This document shows, one piece after another, positions 35,586 to 45,200 of a stretch of DNA of 64,000 nt. The stretch is taken from positions 744,001 to 808,000 of the forward strand of contig NZ_JAUCEN010000002.1 in NCBI RefSeq assembly GCF_030348945.1, in the 5' to 3' direction. Positions within the stretch are counted from its first letter, which is position 1; the number at the start of each line of letters is the position of its first letter. Below the pieces are notes generated by a model. That model did no database searches, was not told where the DNA came from, and saw only the letters and a list, made by a program, of their open reading frames with translations. Source of the stretch: Peribacillus sp. ACCC06369 (GTDB lineage: Bacteria > Bacillota > Bacilli > Bacillales > DSM-1321). Made by a program: the position numbers and the translations under genes.

Positions 35586-36506
35586 TTAGGAAATTCTTTT
35601 TTCATGCAGCGTTTTTTTTCTGTCAGGAAGGAATTGAGGAAGATGCTTTATTCCCTCAGGCAAGGCGATACCGACAATGATCAAGGACATCCCGAACCAT
35701 TGCAGTGACGTAACCTGTTCATTCAAGAAGATGACGGATACGACCATCGCTGATGGCAATTCCGCTGCACAAAGGATCGTTCCAAGCCCGACTCCCACTT
35801 TCGGCAGACTGACAGCAAAGAAAAAGAAAGGAACAAGAACACCCAAAGTACCGAGCAACAAACCGTAGTACCATAGGTTCGTTTGGACAAGATTCGTAAC
35901 AAGTGTAACGGGGTTAGTTGTGAATACAGCAGTCAGCATACCACCCGTTGCAATGAAAAACAGCCGTTTCATTGAAGATTCCCCAACTGCGAATTGAGAG
36001 TTGCAATACATATATAGCGCAAAAAGCACCGCAGACAATAGTCCGAACAATACGCCTTTTAGGCTTAGGGCAGATAGAGGCTGACCAAAAATCGCCCCTG
36101 CCAATAATGTTCCGATGAAGAGAACGAAAATAGCAATGAGTTTATTTTTATCCGGGCGTCTTTTATTTATGAAACTTTCAATGAGGACGCCTATCCAGGT
36201 AAATTGAAATAAAAAGACAACGGCAATCGAAGCGGGAAGCTCGGATACGGAAACGGCATATGCCTTTCCGACGAAAGTGGACATCATGCCCGTGATTAAA
36301 AGTAATCCGGCACTCTTCCATGAAACTTTATATTTAAACGAAAAAAGAAATAAAACGGAGACAATCAGCCAACCGACAAGATATTGACTGCCGACCAGTT
36401 CTCCAGATGAATGGCCATCCATAAATCCAAACTTGATCATGGTGGATAATGTGCCATATGAGATCGAACCAATTAAGACCATTATGGAATACTTCAAAAG
36501 TTGCAT
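35586..36506 (-). CDS. EamA/DMT family transporter
   Basis: 306 residues, ten membrane helices in two EamA repeats (about 5-140 and 155-290). Drug/metabolite transporter superfamily, likely an exporter of amino acids or metabolites; substrate unknown. The start is ATG at 36506 with AGGGGTG upstream. A hairpin plus T-run stands between its promoter and ribosome site, so expression is probably attenuated. It is not in the B. subtilis ygaD-ygaE interval. Confidence 0.85.
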   Translation of the reverse strand: MQLLKYSIMVLIGSISYGTLSTMIKFGFMDGHSSGELVGSQYLVGWLIVSVLFLFSFKYKVSWKSAGLLLITGMMSTFVGKAYAVSVSELPASIAVVFLFQFTWIGVLIESFINKRRPDKNKLIAIFVLFIGTLLAGAIFGQPLSALSLKGVLFGLLSAVLFALYMYCNSQFAVGESSMKRLFFIATGGMLTAVFTTNPVTLVTNLVQTNLWYYGLLLGTLGVLVPFFFFAVSLPKVGVGLGTILCAAELPSAMVVSVIFLNEQVTSLQWFGMSLIIVGIALPEGIKHLPQFLPDRKKTLHEKRIS

Positions 36507-36520
36507 ATTTTTCACCCCTG

Positions 36521-36560
36521 TAAAAATAAAAATCGCCACCTGCCAAAAAGGCAAGTGACG
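36521..36560 (-). terminator. Leader terminator (attenuator) before the EamA gene
   Basis: Eleven-pair stem 36534-36544/36550-36560 (two G-U), A5/T5 loop, then a T-rich tail on the minus strand (36521-36533), all upstream of the ribosome site. The leader from about 36634 carries other short repeats (for example CTCA..TGAG near 36594-36612) that could form an antiterminator. No known riboswitch consensus was recognised. Confidence 0.6.
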
Positions 36561-36640
36561 AACGAAAAAAGGAAATCCTTTTAAAATTCCGTCTCTCAAC
36601 AAAAGCTGAGTTTAAAAAAATGTTTGTGTTGCATTAATTT

Positions 36641-36669
36641 AGCTTAAAGTCTTTGTGAATATTTGTCAA
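36641..36669 (-). promoter_or_regulatory. SigA promoter of the EamA gene
   Basis: On the minus strand TTGACA (36669-36664) and TAAGCT (36646-36641) are 17 bases apart. It predicts a leader of about 128 nucleotides. Confidence 0.6.
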
Positions 36670-36762
36670 CCAGAAAAAAAAGTAAAACCTGCATGTCGAT
36701 CCCTAAGTTTGAAGGTGGTTGCAGAGGTAAGAGAAGATCCTTTCATGGCATATAAAACAAAA

Positions 36763-36794
36763 CCCCCAAAAGGCAAATATGCCGAATGAGGGGG
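36763..36794 (-). terminator. Terminator of the yhbJ-yhcABC operon
   Basis: CCCCC (36763-36767) pairs with GGGGG (36790-36794), inner GGCA/TGCC; TTTTGTTTTA on the minus-strand exit. Confidence 0.75.
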
Positions 36795-36800
36795 CGTGTT

Positions 36801-37145
36801 TCAATCGCCATTTTGCTGGAAGTCTTCCAATTTACCACGATATTCTTCGTCTTTCATTTTGCGGAGATTAGGCTTTTTTTCTGCAGTTGGCTCATCGTCA
36901 GGCTTTTGGTTGTGAAGCTTGGAAAGTGCCGAACGATAATCCTGATCTTTCATTTTCAATTCATCATTGTCTGTTGGGACGATGATTTCGGTAACGGGAT
37001 CATCATCCGAAGAAGAAGCGGACTCTTCCGACGAGTTCTCTTTCTCGAGAACCGGCTTATCTTCAGGTGATAAAGCTTTGATATTGAATGTGATCAAGCC
37101 CGAAACCGCTAAAATGGCAACGATGATAATTAGAATTATGCCCAT
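36801..37145 (-). CDS. yhcC: Single-pass membrane protein, YhcC-like
   Basis: 114 residues. One membrane helix (about 2-20), then an acidic Ser/Asp/Glu-rich linker, then two copies of K-M-K-D-[QE]-[DE]-Y-R (KMKDQDYRSAL and KMKDEEYRGKL) about 35 residues apart. Function unknown. ATG at 37145 follows AGGAGG. The symbol rests on position after yhcB and size (B. subtilis 124 residues), not on clear sequence identity. Confidence 0.65.
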   Translation of the reverse strand: MGIILIIIVAILAVSGLITFNIKALSPEDKPVLEKENSSEESASSSDDDPVTEIIVPTDNDELKMKDQDYRSALSKLHNQKPDDEPTAEKKPNLRKMKDEEYRGKLEDFQQNGD

Positions 37146-37158
37146 TGAATCAAGCCTC

Positions 37159-37689
37159 CTAGAGCTCGTTTGTGAATGAACGGGTGACATGGGCTACCCG
37201 TTTTCCTAATGCTTCTCCAAGCTGCAAGTCGTTCTTGGTTATGTTGTCATCCACCCCGGGCGGGCAGCTTATTCCTACACCATAGTAGGAACCATATAAG
37301 GCGTTTTCCGGGACAGTGCCGGGTAAGCCGACAATGATCATGCCTTGATGAAGCATTGGGGTGATTAAGTTAAGCATGGTAGCCTCGAGTCCTCCATGTA
37401 TGGTGGCAGTCGTACAGAAAACAGCACCCACTTTATTGATCAGCGCTCCTTCCGCCCATAGATACCCAAGTTTATCAATCCATGTTTTCAAACTCGAACT
37501 GATGGTGCCGAAGTGACCCGGACATCCCCAAATGATGGCATCCATTTCCTGAAGCTTATAAACATCCGCTTCGTTTACATGGTCAATTAGAACCTCAGCC
37601 CCTGGAACCCCAGCGGCTCCGTGAGCTATTGATTCGGCAAGTGCCTTCGTATGGTTACCTTCACTGTCGTATACAACATAGATTTTCAT
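37159..37689 (-). CDS. yhcB: Flavodoxin-family NAD(P)H oxidoreductase (WrbA-like), YhcB
   Basis: 176 residues. The flavodoxin/WrbA fold binds FMN through [18 protein letters not shown] (phosphate loop), [18 protein letters not shown] and CTTATIHGG. Likely a quinone or disulfide reductase; the length equals B. subtilis YhcB. It lies 18 bases after the MFS gene and ends 14 bases before yhcC, so the three are co-transcribed. It may deal with redox-active compounds exported by the pump. Confidence 0.85.
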   Translation of the reverse strand: MKIYVVYDSEGNHTKALAESIAHGAAGVPGAEVLIDHVNEADVYKLQEMDAIIWGCPGHFGTISSSLKTWIDKLGYLWAEGALINKVGAVFCTTATIHGGLEATMLNLITPMLHQGMIIVGLPGTVPENALYGSYYGVGISCPPGVDDNITKNDLQLGEALGKRVAHVTRSFTNEL

Positions 37690-37707
37690 ATTAAATCCCC
37701 CATTTAA

Positions 37708-39327
37708 TTAAACCGATTTTTTTACTGGTGAAGGAAGCAAAGGTACATCCAATTTTTTCTGTTTAGCTTGTTTCATTGCTTTGTCCTTCCGAACGTCACG
37801 CAAAAACAATGAGAGAACTATACCGGCAATTGCGAAACCTGTTGCCCAAAAGAATGCATCATTGATTCCCATCACATTTGCTTGACCCTGGATTTGTGAA
37901 GAAATCAGCGACATAGCAGTTTCCTGTGCCTGTTCTCTCGTTTGATTCATCGAACTCATGATGGATTGAACGATTGTTTGGAAATTCTGAACAAAACCGG
38001 GATCACTCGTACTCATTTCCGAACCTAAGGAAGTTCCATGGAAAGAAGCACGGGTTGTATAAATGGTCGTCACGAAGCTCGTACCAATTGCTCCAGTTAC
38101 TTGTTTCAGCGTATTGCTCATTGCCGTACCATGTGTATTCAAATGCTTAGGAAGCTGATTCATCCCAGCTGTCATGATCGGCATCATAAGTAAAGACATT
38201 CCAAGTGAGCGGATGGCGTAGATGACGACCAAAGTCGAATAGGTAGTTTCCGTAGTCAATTTAGCGAATTCGAAGGTTGTGATAGCAGTAATCGCTAAAC
38301 CGACAAGTGCTAATGGACGAGGTCCGATTTTGTCGAATAATGCTCCTGAAATGGGTGACATCACCATCATCACAAGGGCTCCGGGTAACATCAACAGACC
38401 GGACTGAACGGGTGTGAATCCTCTTAGAGTCTGTAAATAGATAGGCAATAAGAATATCCCGGTAAACATGGCCACTGTGACTATGGCGGAAATGATATTC
38501 GATAATACGAACATGTCATACTTAAATACACGGAAGTCGAGCATAGGTGCTTCCGATTTTAACTGTTGAACCACAAATAGGCTCAGAAGGATAAGCCCGA
38601 TGATGATCGTTCCCAGAACGATGGAATCCGTCCAGCCTTTGGAGCCTGCTTCACTGACACCGTATAGTAATGATGCAACACCTATCAAGGATAGAGAGGC
38701 GCCCAACAAATCCAATTTTATTTTCTTGGGTTCTGCTACATTACGCATACTTATAAAGGCAAGTGTCATGATAATCATGCCTAATGGCACCATTGCGTAG
38801 AACATGACCCGCCAGCTATATTCCTGAATGACCCAACCAGATAAAGTCGGACCGATGGCAGGGGCGAACATAATGGCCAGACCAAAGATTCCCATTCCTT
38901 TCCCGCGCATTTCTGGAGGGAAGATGAAAAGAATGATTGTCATGACCAATGGCTGCAAGATCCCGCCGCCCGCAGCCTGGATCAGCCGGCCAGTAAGGAT
39001 GACGGGGAAATTTGGTGCGATGCCGCAGATGAATGTCCCTACAGTGAATAGAAACATGGCAGCGAGGAATAAAATGCGCGTGCCGAACCGTTCTATTAAA
39101 AAAGCGGACAGTGGAATCAAAGCTCCATTCACGAGCATGAATCCAGTTGACAACCATTGAATCGTTGTCGCAGCTACATTAAATTCGGCCATCATCCTCG
39201 GCATGGCGACACTAAGCAGGGTTTGATTCAAAATGACCATGAACAAACCTAGCATTAAGATAATTAACATGGGGGCAAACTGTTTCATTCCCTTGTTTTC
39301 ATTTACTGAGATGGTTTGAGAAGCCAT
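37708..39327 (-). CDS. yhcA: DHA2 family MFS drug exporter, YhcA-like
   Basis: 539 residues, 14 predicted membrane helices (EmrB/QacA type). Motif A-like ERFGTR after helix 2, and LIQAAGGGILQPL and GPTLSGW (motif C of antiporters) in helices 4-5. It would form a drug:H+ antiport system with the HlyD-type protein encoded just upstream. A large extracytoplasmic loop occupies about 445-490. The order HlyD-MFS-flavodoxin follows yhbJ-yhcA-yhcB of B. subtilis. Confidence 0.88.
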   Translation of the reverse strand: MASQTISVNENKGMKQFAPMLIILMLGLFMVILNQTLLSVAMPRMMAEFNVAATTIQWLSTGFMLVNGALIPLSAFLIERFGTRILFLAAMFLFTVGTFICGIAPNFPVILTGRLIQAAGGGILQPLVMTIILFIFPPEMRGKGMGIFGLAIMFAPAIGPTLSGWVIQEYSWRVMFYAMVPLGMIIMTLAFISMRNVAEPKKIKLDLLGASLSLIGVASLLYGVSEAGSKGWTDSIVLGTIIIGLILLSLFVVQQLKSEAPMLDFRVFKYDMFVLSNIISAIVTVAMFTGIFLLPIYLQTLRGFTPVQSGLLMLPGALVMMVMSPISGALFDKIGPRPLALVGLAITAITTFEFAKLTTETTYSTLVVIYAIRSLGMSLLMMPIMTAGMNQLPKHLNTHGTAMSNTLKQVTGAIGTSFVTTIYTTRASFHGTSLGSEMSTSDPGFVQNFQTIVQSIMSSMNQTREQAQETAMSLISSQIQGQANVMGINDAFFWATGFAIAGIVLSLFLRDVRKDKAMKQAKQKKLDVPLLPSPVKKSV

Positions 39328-39366
39328 TTAAGGTAAGCCTCCTTTCTGTATAACTGTATTGACGGT

Positions 39367-40005
39367 TTATTTAGTTGAAATTTTCACTTCTGCGTTCATT
39401 CCAGGCAGAACTTTATCGGATGGTGCTTTAATGGAAATTTTCACTGGTACTTTTTGAGTGACTTTCGTATAGTTTCCGCTGCTGTTTTGATTGCCCATCA
39501 CTGAAAAGACAGACGTTGTCGCATAACCGATCTGTTCCAATGTACCTTCGAAGACAGTATCGGGATCTCCATCGATGATAATATCGACGCTGTCACCTTT
39601 TTCAATATCCTTCAATTTATTTTCTTCAATGTTAGCCGTTATGGATAGATCATCCATATTGATGGTCTGAGCAAGCGTTTGACCCGCTTGAACCAGCTGC
39701 TCATCATGTACTTGTGTTTTAACGATTGTCCCTTGCGCTGCCGTTTTTACTGCTTCTTTTACATCTGATGTGGTTACATTAGCAACTTTGTCATTTTTAC
39801 TTACACTGTCTCCTTCGTGTAAGTCCCAATCTGCTAATTTTCCGGTTGCGGGGGCAACGATGGTATAAAGGTCACCCGACACTTTCGCTTCATCCGTTTT
39901 AATGAAATTCGTGCTTTCATAATAGTAATAAGCCCCACCGGCCACTACCGCCAATATAATAACCAAACCAATGATATTGATTAAAACTAAACGTCCTCTA
40001 TTCAC
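39367..40005 (-). CDS. yhbJ: HlyD/EmrA-type efflux adaptor, YhbJ-like
   Basis: 212 residues. One N-terminal membrane helix (about 7-28), then a split biotinyl-lipoyl domain (APATGKLADWDLHEGDSVSKND and TQVHDEQLVQAGQTL) and a beta-barrel end (KVLPGMNAEVKI). It links the MFS pump to the outside of the membrane. I chose GTG at 40005 behind GGAGGCG; an ATG 87 bases upstream has no ribosome site and would add an odd N-terminus. First gene of the operon, divergent from the MarR gene. Confidence 0.85.
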   Translation of the reverse strand: MNRGRLVLINIIGLVIILAVVAGGAYYYYESTNFIKTDEAKVSGDLYTIVAPATGKLADWDLHEGDSVSKNDKVANVTTSDVKEAVKTAAQGTIVKTQVHDEQLVQAGQTLAQTINMDDLSITANIEENKLKDIEKGDSVDIIIDGDPDTVFEGTLEQIGYATTSVFSVMGNQNSSGNYTKVTQKVPVKISIKAPSDKVLPGMNAEVKISTK

Positions 40006-40336
40006 TTGTTTCGCCTCCAAAAAAATATTGATGATCGGTTTTTGAATCAGTTTCATTAAATGACTTGACCTATATTTGACAACGCCTCCCATATCAATGT
40101 TTATTTGTTAATTTTAATAAATATTAATTTTTATAAGTATTAATATTATTAACTAAAGAGTTTACCAGTTTAATTATTTTTTGTCATGTAATTTATTCGG
40201 AATGGAAGTAGGAAATAAATACAGTTAAATGGGGAAAATTTGAATTTTTTTTAGTTTTAAGGATATATGGAAAGTAAATTTGACAATGGTATGTCATTTA
40301 ATTAAATTTAAGAGGTAGGATTGTCCTATATAAGGG
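40006..40336. other. Divergent AT-rich promoter region of yhbJ and yhbI
   Basis: 331 bases. Around 40100-40165 the AT-rich sequence repeats TATTAAT-like blocks in both orientations, as MarR operators often do; at 40280-40308 lies the yhbI promoter. No coding sequence was recognised. Confidence 0.5.
40280..40308 (+). promoter_or_regulatory. Promoter and dyad of the MarR gene
   Basis: TTGACA (40280-40285) and TAAATT (40303-40308), 17-base spacer. TGACA-ATGGTA-TGTCA (40281-40296) is a dyad over the -35, a plausible MarR operator for autoregulation. Confidence 0.55.
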
Positions 40337-40795
40337 GTGAGAAGGCTGGATTTTAAATGGGAAGTAACTAATAGTATAGAAATGCAGATTTTTCGGATTA
40401 GGAAGAAGCTTAGGGCCATCGTAGCAAAAAATCTTCAGCCTTATGGATTAACGTCGCCTCAGTTTTTCATATTATTGATATTGAAAAAAGAGGGGTCGAT
40501 CAAATCGACCCAGCTGGCTGACTTCTTAACCGTAAAGCCAAGTGCAATTACCGTATTTGTAGATAAGCTGGTCGAAATGGATTATGTGAAACGGCAGCCC
40601 TCTGAAAAGGATCGCAGGGTCATCAATCTTGAATTGAAAGAGGCAGGGGTAGCGATTTTGGGGAGAGTCCTTGCGGAGCATAACCAATTGATGGGCAAGA
40701 ACTTCAACTCATTCTCAGAAGATGAGCTGCAGGATCTTTTGAAGAAATTGGATACGATTGAAAAGGCTGCTGATAAGAACCTTTTGGATGATTGA
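40337..40795 (+). CDS. yhbI: MarR family regulator, YhbI-like
   Basis: 152 residues. MarR winged helix: LTSPQFFILLILKKEG, STQLADFLTVKPSAITVFVDKL (recognition helix) and the DRR wing (PSEKDRRVINLELKEAG). Probably represses the divergent efflux operon until a drug-like ligand binds. The GTG at 40337 lacks an ideal ribosome site; the ATG at 40382 would cut 15 residues, so the start is uncertain. Position matches yhbI of B. subtilis. Confidence 0.83.
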   Translation: MRRLDFKWEVTNSIEMQIFRIRKKLRAIVAKNLQPYGLTSPQFFILLILKKEGSIKSTQLADFLTVKPSAITVFVDKLVEMDYVKRQPSEKDRRVINLELKEAGVAILGRVLAEHNQLMGKNFNSFSEDELQDLLKKLDTIEKAADKNLLDD

Positions 40796-40822
40796 ATGAG
40801 GAGCATGCTCTAAATAGAGACG

Positions 40823-40855
40823 AAAAAAGACGGTTCCCGGGGAACCGTCTTTTTT
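40823..40855. terminator. Bidirectional terminator yhbI/ygaE
   Basis: Fifteen-pair stem 40823-40837/40841-40855, CGG loop, A6 and T6 ends; between convergent genes. Confidence 0.9.
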
Positions 40856-41945
40856 AATCTTCTTCATACTGGACAGATATTTCGTTATCTTCCTTATGGA
40901 AGGACTGGAAGCTGACGATCAGCTTTTCAAGATGTTCCAATTGTTCGTCATATTCTATGACTGCAGAAATCAATGGTACAAGACGGGCAGAGAGATGGCC
41001 TAGATTATCATGCATTTCGTCCACTTGATTCTGCTGTTCGAAAAAGTGGGCGAGCAGCTCTTTACGACTTAAACAATCCTGGTCCCAATCTTCAATCTCC
41101 CCAATCGACTTGATTTTTTCGATATGCAGTAATATCAACTGTTCATGCTTGCGAATCAAGGAATCAAGCTGTTGTAAGATACTCCGTTGGAAATCTTCAG
41201 GCATTTGATATACTTCATTCTCGAATTTATGGATTCTCTTCAAGGTTTCAAACGCTTTTTTTGTTGTTATGATCATCTGCCGATAAACGACAAGCTTTCT
41301 TGCTTTAGCTACACTGTTCTTCTTGAAATATTCTCGTTCCTCTTTGTACATGGAATAGATATGTTCGAGATCGAGTAATTCCGCCTTTAATCGGCTGATG
41401 TCTTTCTTCAATAAAGTGTGTTCTGTAGCATGTCTTGTGCTGATTCTGATCCATTTTAAGATGTCTTCCGTCACATCTGTAATGCGTGTATAAAGTTTTG
41501 CTTCATATTTTGGAGGAATGAAAACCAGATTCACGATAAAAGAAGAAACGATTCCCAGCAAAACGGATGAAAGACGTATAAAGGCAAAATTAAGGAATTC
41601 CCCTTCCTGGTTTTCCATGATGGCAATGACCGTCACGATGGAAAGGACAATCGTTTTATCCATTTTCAATTTTAAATTGATGGTTATGACAACCATTACG
41701 GCAAGACCGATTATAAAAATATCATTTCCGAACAACAAAACGAAGGAGACAGCAACCAACGCGCCAATGATATTTCCTTGAATTTGCTCCAACACCGTTT
41801 GATACGAACGGTAAATGGTCGGCTGTATTGCAAAAATTGCAGCAATCCCAGAAAGGACAGGAGCAGGAAGGTTAAGCAGTTCCGATAGATAAAGCGCTAA
41901 AACAATTGCTATTCCTGTTTTGAGAATGCGGGCACCAAACTTCAT
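40854..41945 (-). CDS. ygaE: Aromatic acid exporter family (ArAE) membrane protein, YgaE
   Basis: 363 residues. Four to six membrane helices lie in the first 145 residues (FAIQPTIYRSYQTVLEQIQGNIIGA is the ArAE/FUSC signature region), followed by a long cytoplasmic coiled-coil tail (about 160-350). The family is related to bacterial fusaric-acid and aromatic-acid exporters, but function here is unknown. In B. subtilis ygaE sits next to gsaB; here the glutamate synthase gene lies between them. Confidence 0.8.
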   Translation of the reverse strand: MKFGARILKTGIAIVLALYLSELLNLPAPVLSGIAAIFAIQPTIYRSYQTVLEQIQGNIIGALVAVSFVLLFGNDIFIIGLAVMVVITINLKLKMDKTIVLSIVTVIAIMENQEGEFLNFAFIRLSSVLLGIVSSFIVNLVFIPPKYEAKLYTRITDVTEDILKWIRISTRHATEHTLLKKDISRLKAELLDLEHIYSMYKEEREYFKKNSVAKARKLVVYRQMIITTKKAFETLKRIHKFENEVYQMPEDFQRSILQQLDSLIRKHEQLILLHIEKIKSIGEIEDWDQDCLSRKELLAHFFEQQNQVDEMHDNLGHLSARLVPLISAVIEYDEQLEHLEKLIVSFQSFHKEDNEISVQYEED

Positions 41946-42228
41946 ATATAGGTTAATCCTTTCTTTGTGATGTAATGGAACATGGTAAGAAAAATGCTCT
42001 ATTTATATATAGGCTTTTGCTTAAAATTGTATTCTAACTTATTTGTTAGTACTTTACACTAAAATAAGAGGATGTAAACAAAAAGTAATATACAGGATTT
42101 TCCTTAGAGTTACAATAGGTAAAATCAAGTTTAATATATAAAGAAAATATAGGCAATTTCTTGGCTGCTTTTCAAGTGCGTTTTTCCTTCGTTTAAAAGA
42201 CTACCCCAGAGGTAAATGACTGGAAAAG

Positions 42229-42262
42229 GCTGATGCTCGAATTGAAGAGCATCAGCTTTTTT
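42229..42262. terminator. Terminator of the glutamate synthase gene
   Basis: Perfect 10-bp stem 42229-42238/42247-42256, 8-base loop; T-runs on both exits. About 40 bases beyond the stop codon on the minus strand. Confidence 0.85.
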
Positions 42263-42296
42263 AATGAACGATTCTCGATTAAATTTGTTTTCGGAA

Positions 42297-45200
42297 TCAC
42301 TCTGTGGATACAGCAGGATCCGCTTGTTCTTTCACAGGAACGACCTGAAGGAAGTGCTCTCCAGGATTTTGAAGCAGAGCCTCCAAGGAGGCTGCTTCTT
42401 CCGTTTGGCCATGATCCTTCAAGAGTGCCGTGTACTTGCCAAGAAGTTCGGCCACGTCCTGCAGGCCTTTTGCAGACAGGGACTCAATGGAAATCTTTGC
42501 CCCTTTTGCAACCCGTTTTTTAATGACATCTTTGGTTAATCCAAATTCAGGCTGTTGCCGTAAATAAACGACACCGCCTGTCATCCCTGCGCAAATCCAT
42601 GGACCCGGATCACCCAGAACCAAACCTCTTCCATTTGTCATGTATTCAAAAGCGAATCCCTTAATATTGGAAGTAACCGCAATATTACCGGTTTCCTTTT
42701 CAGGAAGTGGTTGTTTCAATAATCCTCCAATGATCATATCTGCTCCGGAAAGCCGGATTCCCGCTCTGGCATCGGCATCACCTTGGGCAATGAGGAGACC
42801 ATGCTGTGCACCATATCCAAAGCCCTTACCGACAGAGCCATTGTAGAACTTTCCGTCTTTTCCGGGAGATTTAAAGATGGCAATATTACCGCCAATCGAT
42901 GTTTTGCCAATCCCATCCTGGGCGCCGCCATTCACACTGATCGTAATTCCCTCCGTATTGTATGCCCCAAGTCCATTACCCGGGATGGAACCATCCTGAT
43001 AGGATAGGTGAACGGGAGGAAGTTTTTTGTATGAACCATCCAATCTGCCCCTAACGCGATGACAGGACACCCTGCTGCCTAGTACACGCTGCTCGGAAGT
43101 GATCGAGCTATAGTTGCGGGATTGCTGCAGATCATCTACATGTGAATCCAGATATTCAGCGCCAACGGCAACCTGCATGGAGCCTTCATTCAAATATGCC
43201 GCCGTTTCTTTATGTGAGAACGGTGTTATATCCAAATTTTTCAATAAATAGGTTAAATCCATTGATTGTTGACCTTTACTTTGCTGAAGCAAATCAGAAC
43301 GTCCGACGATATCCTGAAGATTCTTCACCCCGAGTGATCCGGTCAGCGCTTTGAGTTCTTTGGCAAATGCACTGAACATATTCGTTAATCCTTGAACGGC
43401 TAAATCAAATTTTCGCGGAACAAAACGGCGTAGCCCATGTTCTTTCGCTTGTGCTTCCGATTCGATTTGAGTGGCGATGCCCACATGGCAGGTATCAAGG
43501 TGACAACCGCGGCACGTTGTACAGCCGACGGCAATCATCGAAAGTGTCCCAAAACCTACACGGTTTGCCCCGAGCAGCATTAATTTCAATACATCCATCG
43601 AGCTTTTTAACCCACCATCAGCCCATATTTCAACATTCTGACGAATACCTGACTCAAGTAAAGCATTATGGGCCGCTTTCACACCAATCTCGACTGGCAG
43701 ACCAACATGTGCGAGTGCATGGATCCTGGCAGCACCTGTTCCGCCATCAAAACCGGAAAGCGTAATGATATCGGCCCCTGCTTTGGCGACGCCGACCGCG
43801 ATCGTACCAATGTTTGGAACGACCGGAACCTTGACGGCAACTTTTGCTTTATCGTTTGCCGTTTTTAGTTCATGGATCATTTGGGCCAAATCTTCAATTG
43901 AGTATATATCATGGTTATTGGAAGGGGAGATCAAGTCGGAACCGATTGTTGCATTCCGGGCTTCTGCGATTTTCGCTGTGACCTTGGAACCGGGAAGGTG
44001 TCCGCCTTCACCAGGTTTTGCCCCTTGCCCAATTTTAATTTCCAATAGATTTGAAGAGTTCAAGAGTTCTGCGTTGACACCGAAACGGCCGGAAGCGATT
44101 TGCTGACCGCGGGATTTCGGGTACTTGCCCAGCATATCCTTGATTTCCCCGCCTTCACCATTCATGCTGATCATGCCTAACCGCTCGGCAGCTTCTGCAT
44201 AAGCCCGGAAAGCAATTTCATTTTGTGATCCAAAGGACATGGAGGCTATGACGAACGGCAAATCCTGTTCGCCGACCGAAAGACTGACCTCTTCAGAAGG
44301 GATTGAAGAATCTGAAGCTTTTAATGATGTCAAGTGTCGGATCGTCGTAGGATTGGATTCTTCCTGTTCGGTGATCTTTTCGCGATAAGCGTCATAGTCA
44401 CCGGTTGAAGCCACTTCCCCGATCGACTTCCAAACCCTAGGGAATAAATGGAAGGTCTTTCCCATCCGTTCTTTTTCATTGCAGTAATCTTCCGCACGCT
44501 GGATGGCGTCAGCCTTGATTTTATCAAAATTGTAATCCAGATCATTGGAACCGAAGAAGTTAGCCACATTTAAATATTTTGCGATTTCCTCATGTAAACC
44601 GATGCTAGAGAAAAGTCTTCCATATCCCCGCAGCTCATGAATGCCGATGGTGGAGATAACTTTCTCAAGTCCTTTCGTCAAGGAGTTATATAGATTGGTA
44701 ACCCCCTTAAGGTCCTCTGAAGATAAGGATAGGAACATATAATACGGGCTGATTAAGTTGGCTCCAAGACCATAAGAAACGATGATATCATGCAGTGACC
44801 TTAGCGATGCGGAACGTAAAAGGATGGAACAATCCCGGCGCTTGCCTGTGCGGACCAATGCTTGATCGACGGCTGAAGTGACAAGGTGGGGATCAAGCCA
44901 AAGGTTGCCGTTTTGATGGGCAAGGGCGTCATCCAGAACGAGCAGCGTTTTTCCTTTATCCACTGCATTGACACTTTCATCCGTAATCCTGGTTAAAGCA
45001 TCCGTGATGCTTTCATCCTCTTTGAACGTGCTTGAAATGAAATGCACGAGTTTTTGATCTTGGTTATATTTAATGAACTGATCATAGCTTGGCTGCGATA
45101 CGATGGATGAACACTCATAACCCGTCAATCCTTCAATCAATAAAGGAGTCAGCAGCTCCATAACCTTTCCAGCCTTATTGGCTTCGAATAGGGAAGGTCG

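Noticed and set aside
36507..36660. T-box or guanidine riboswitch upstream of the EamA gene
   Set aside because: No AGGGTGGTACCGCG T-box sequence and no paired ACGR loops were seen.
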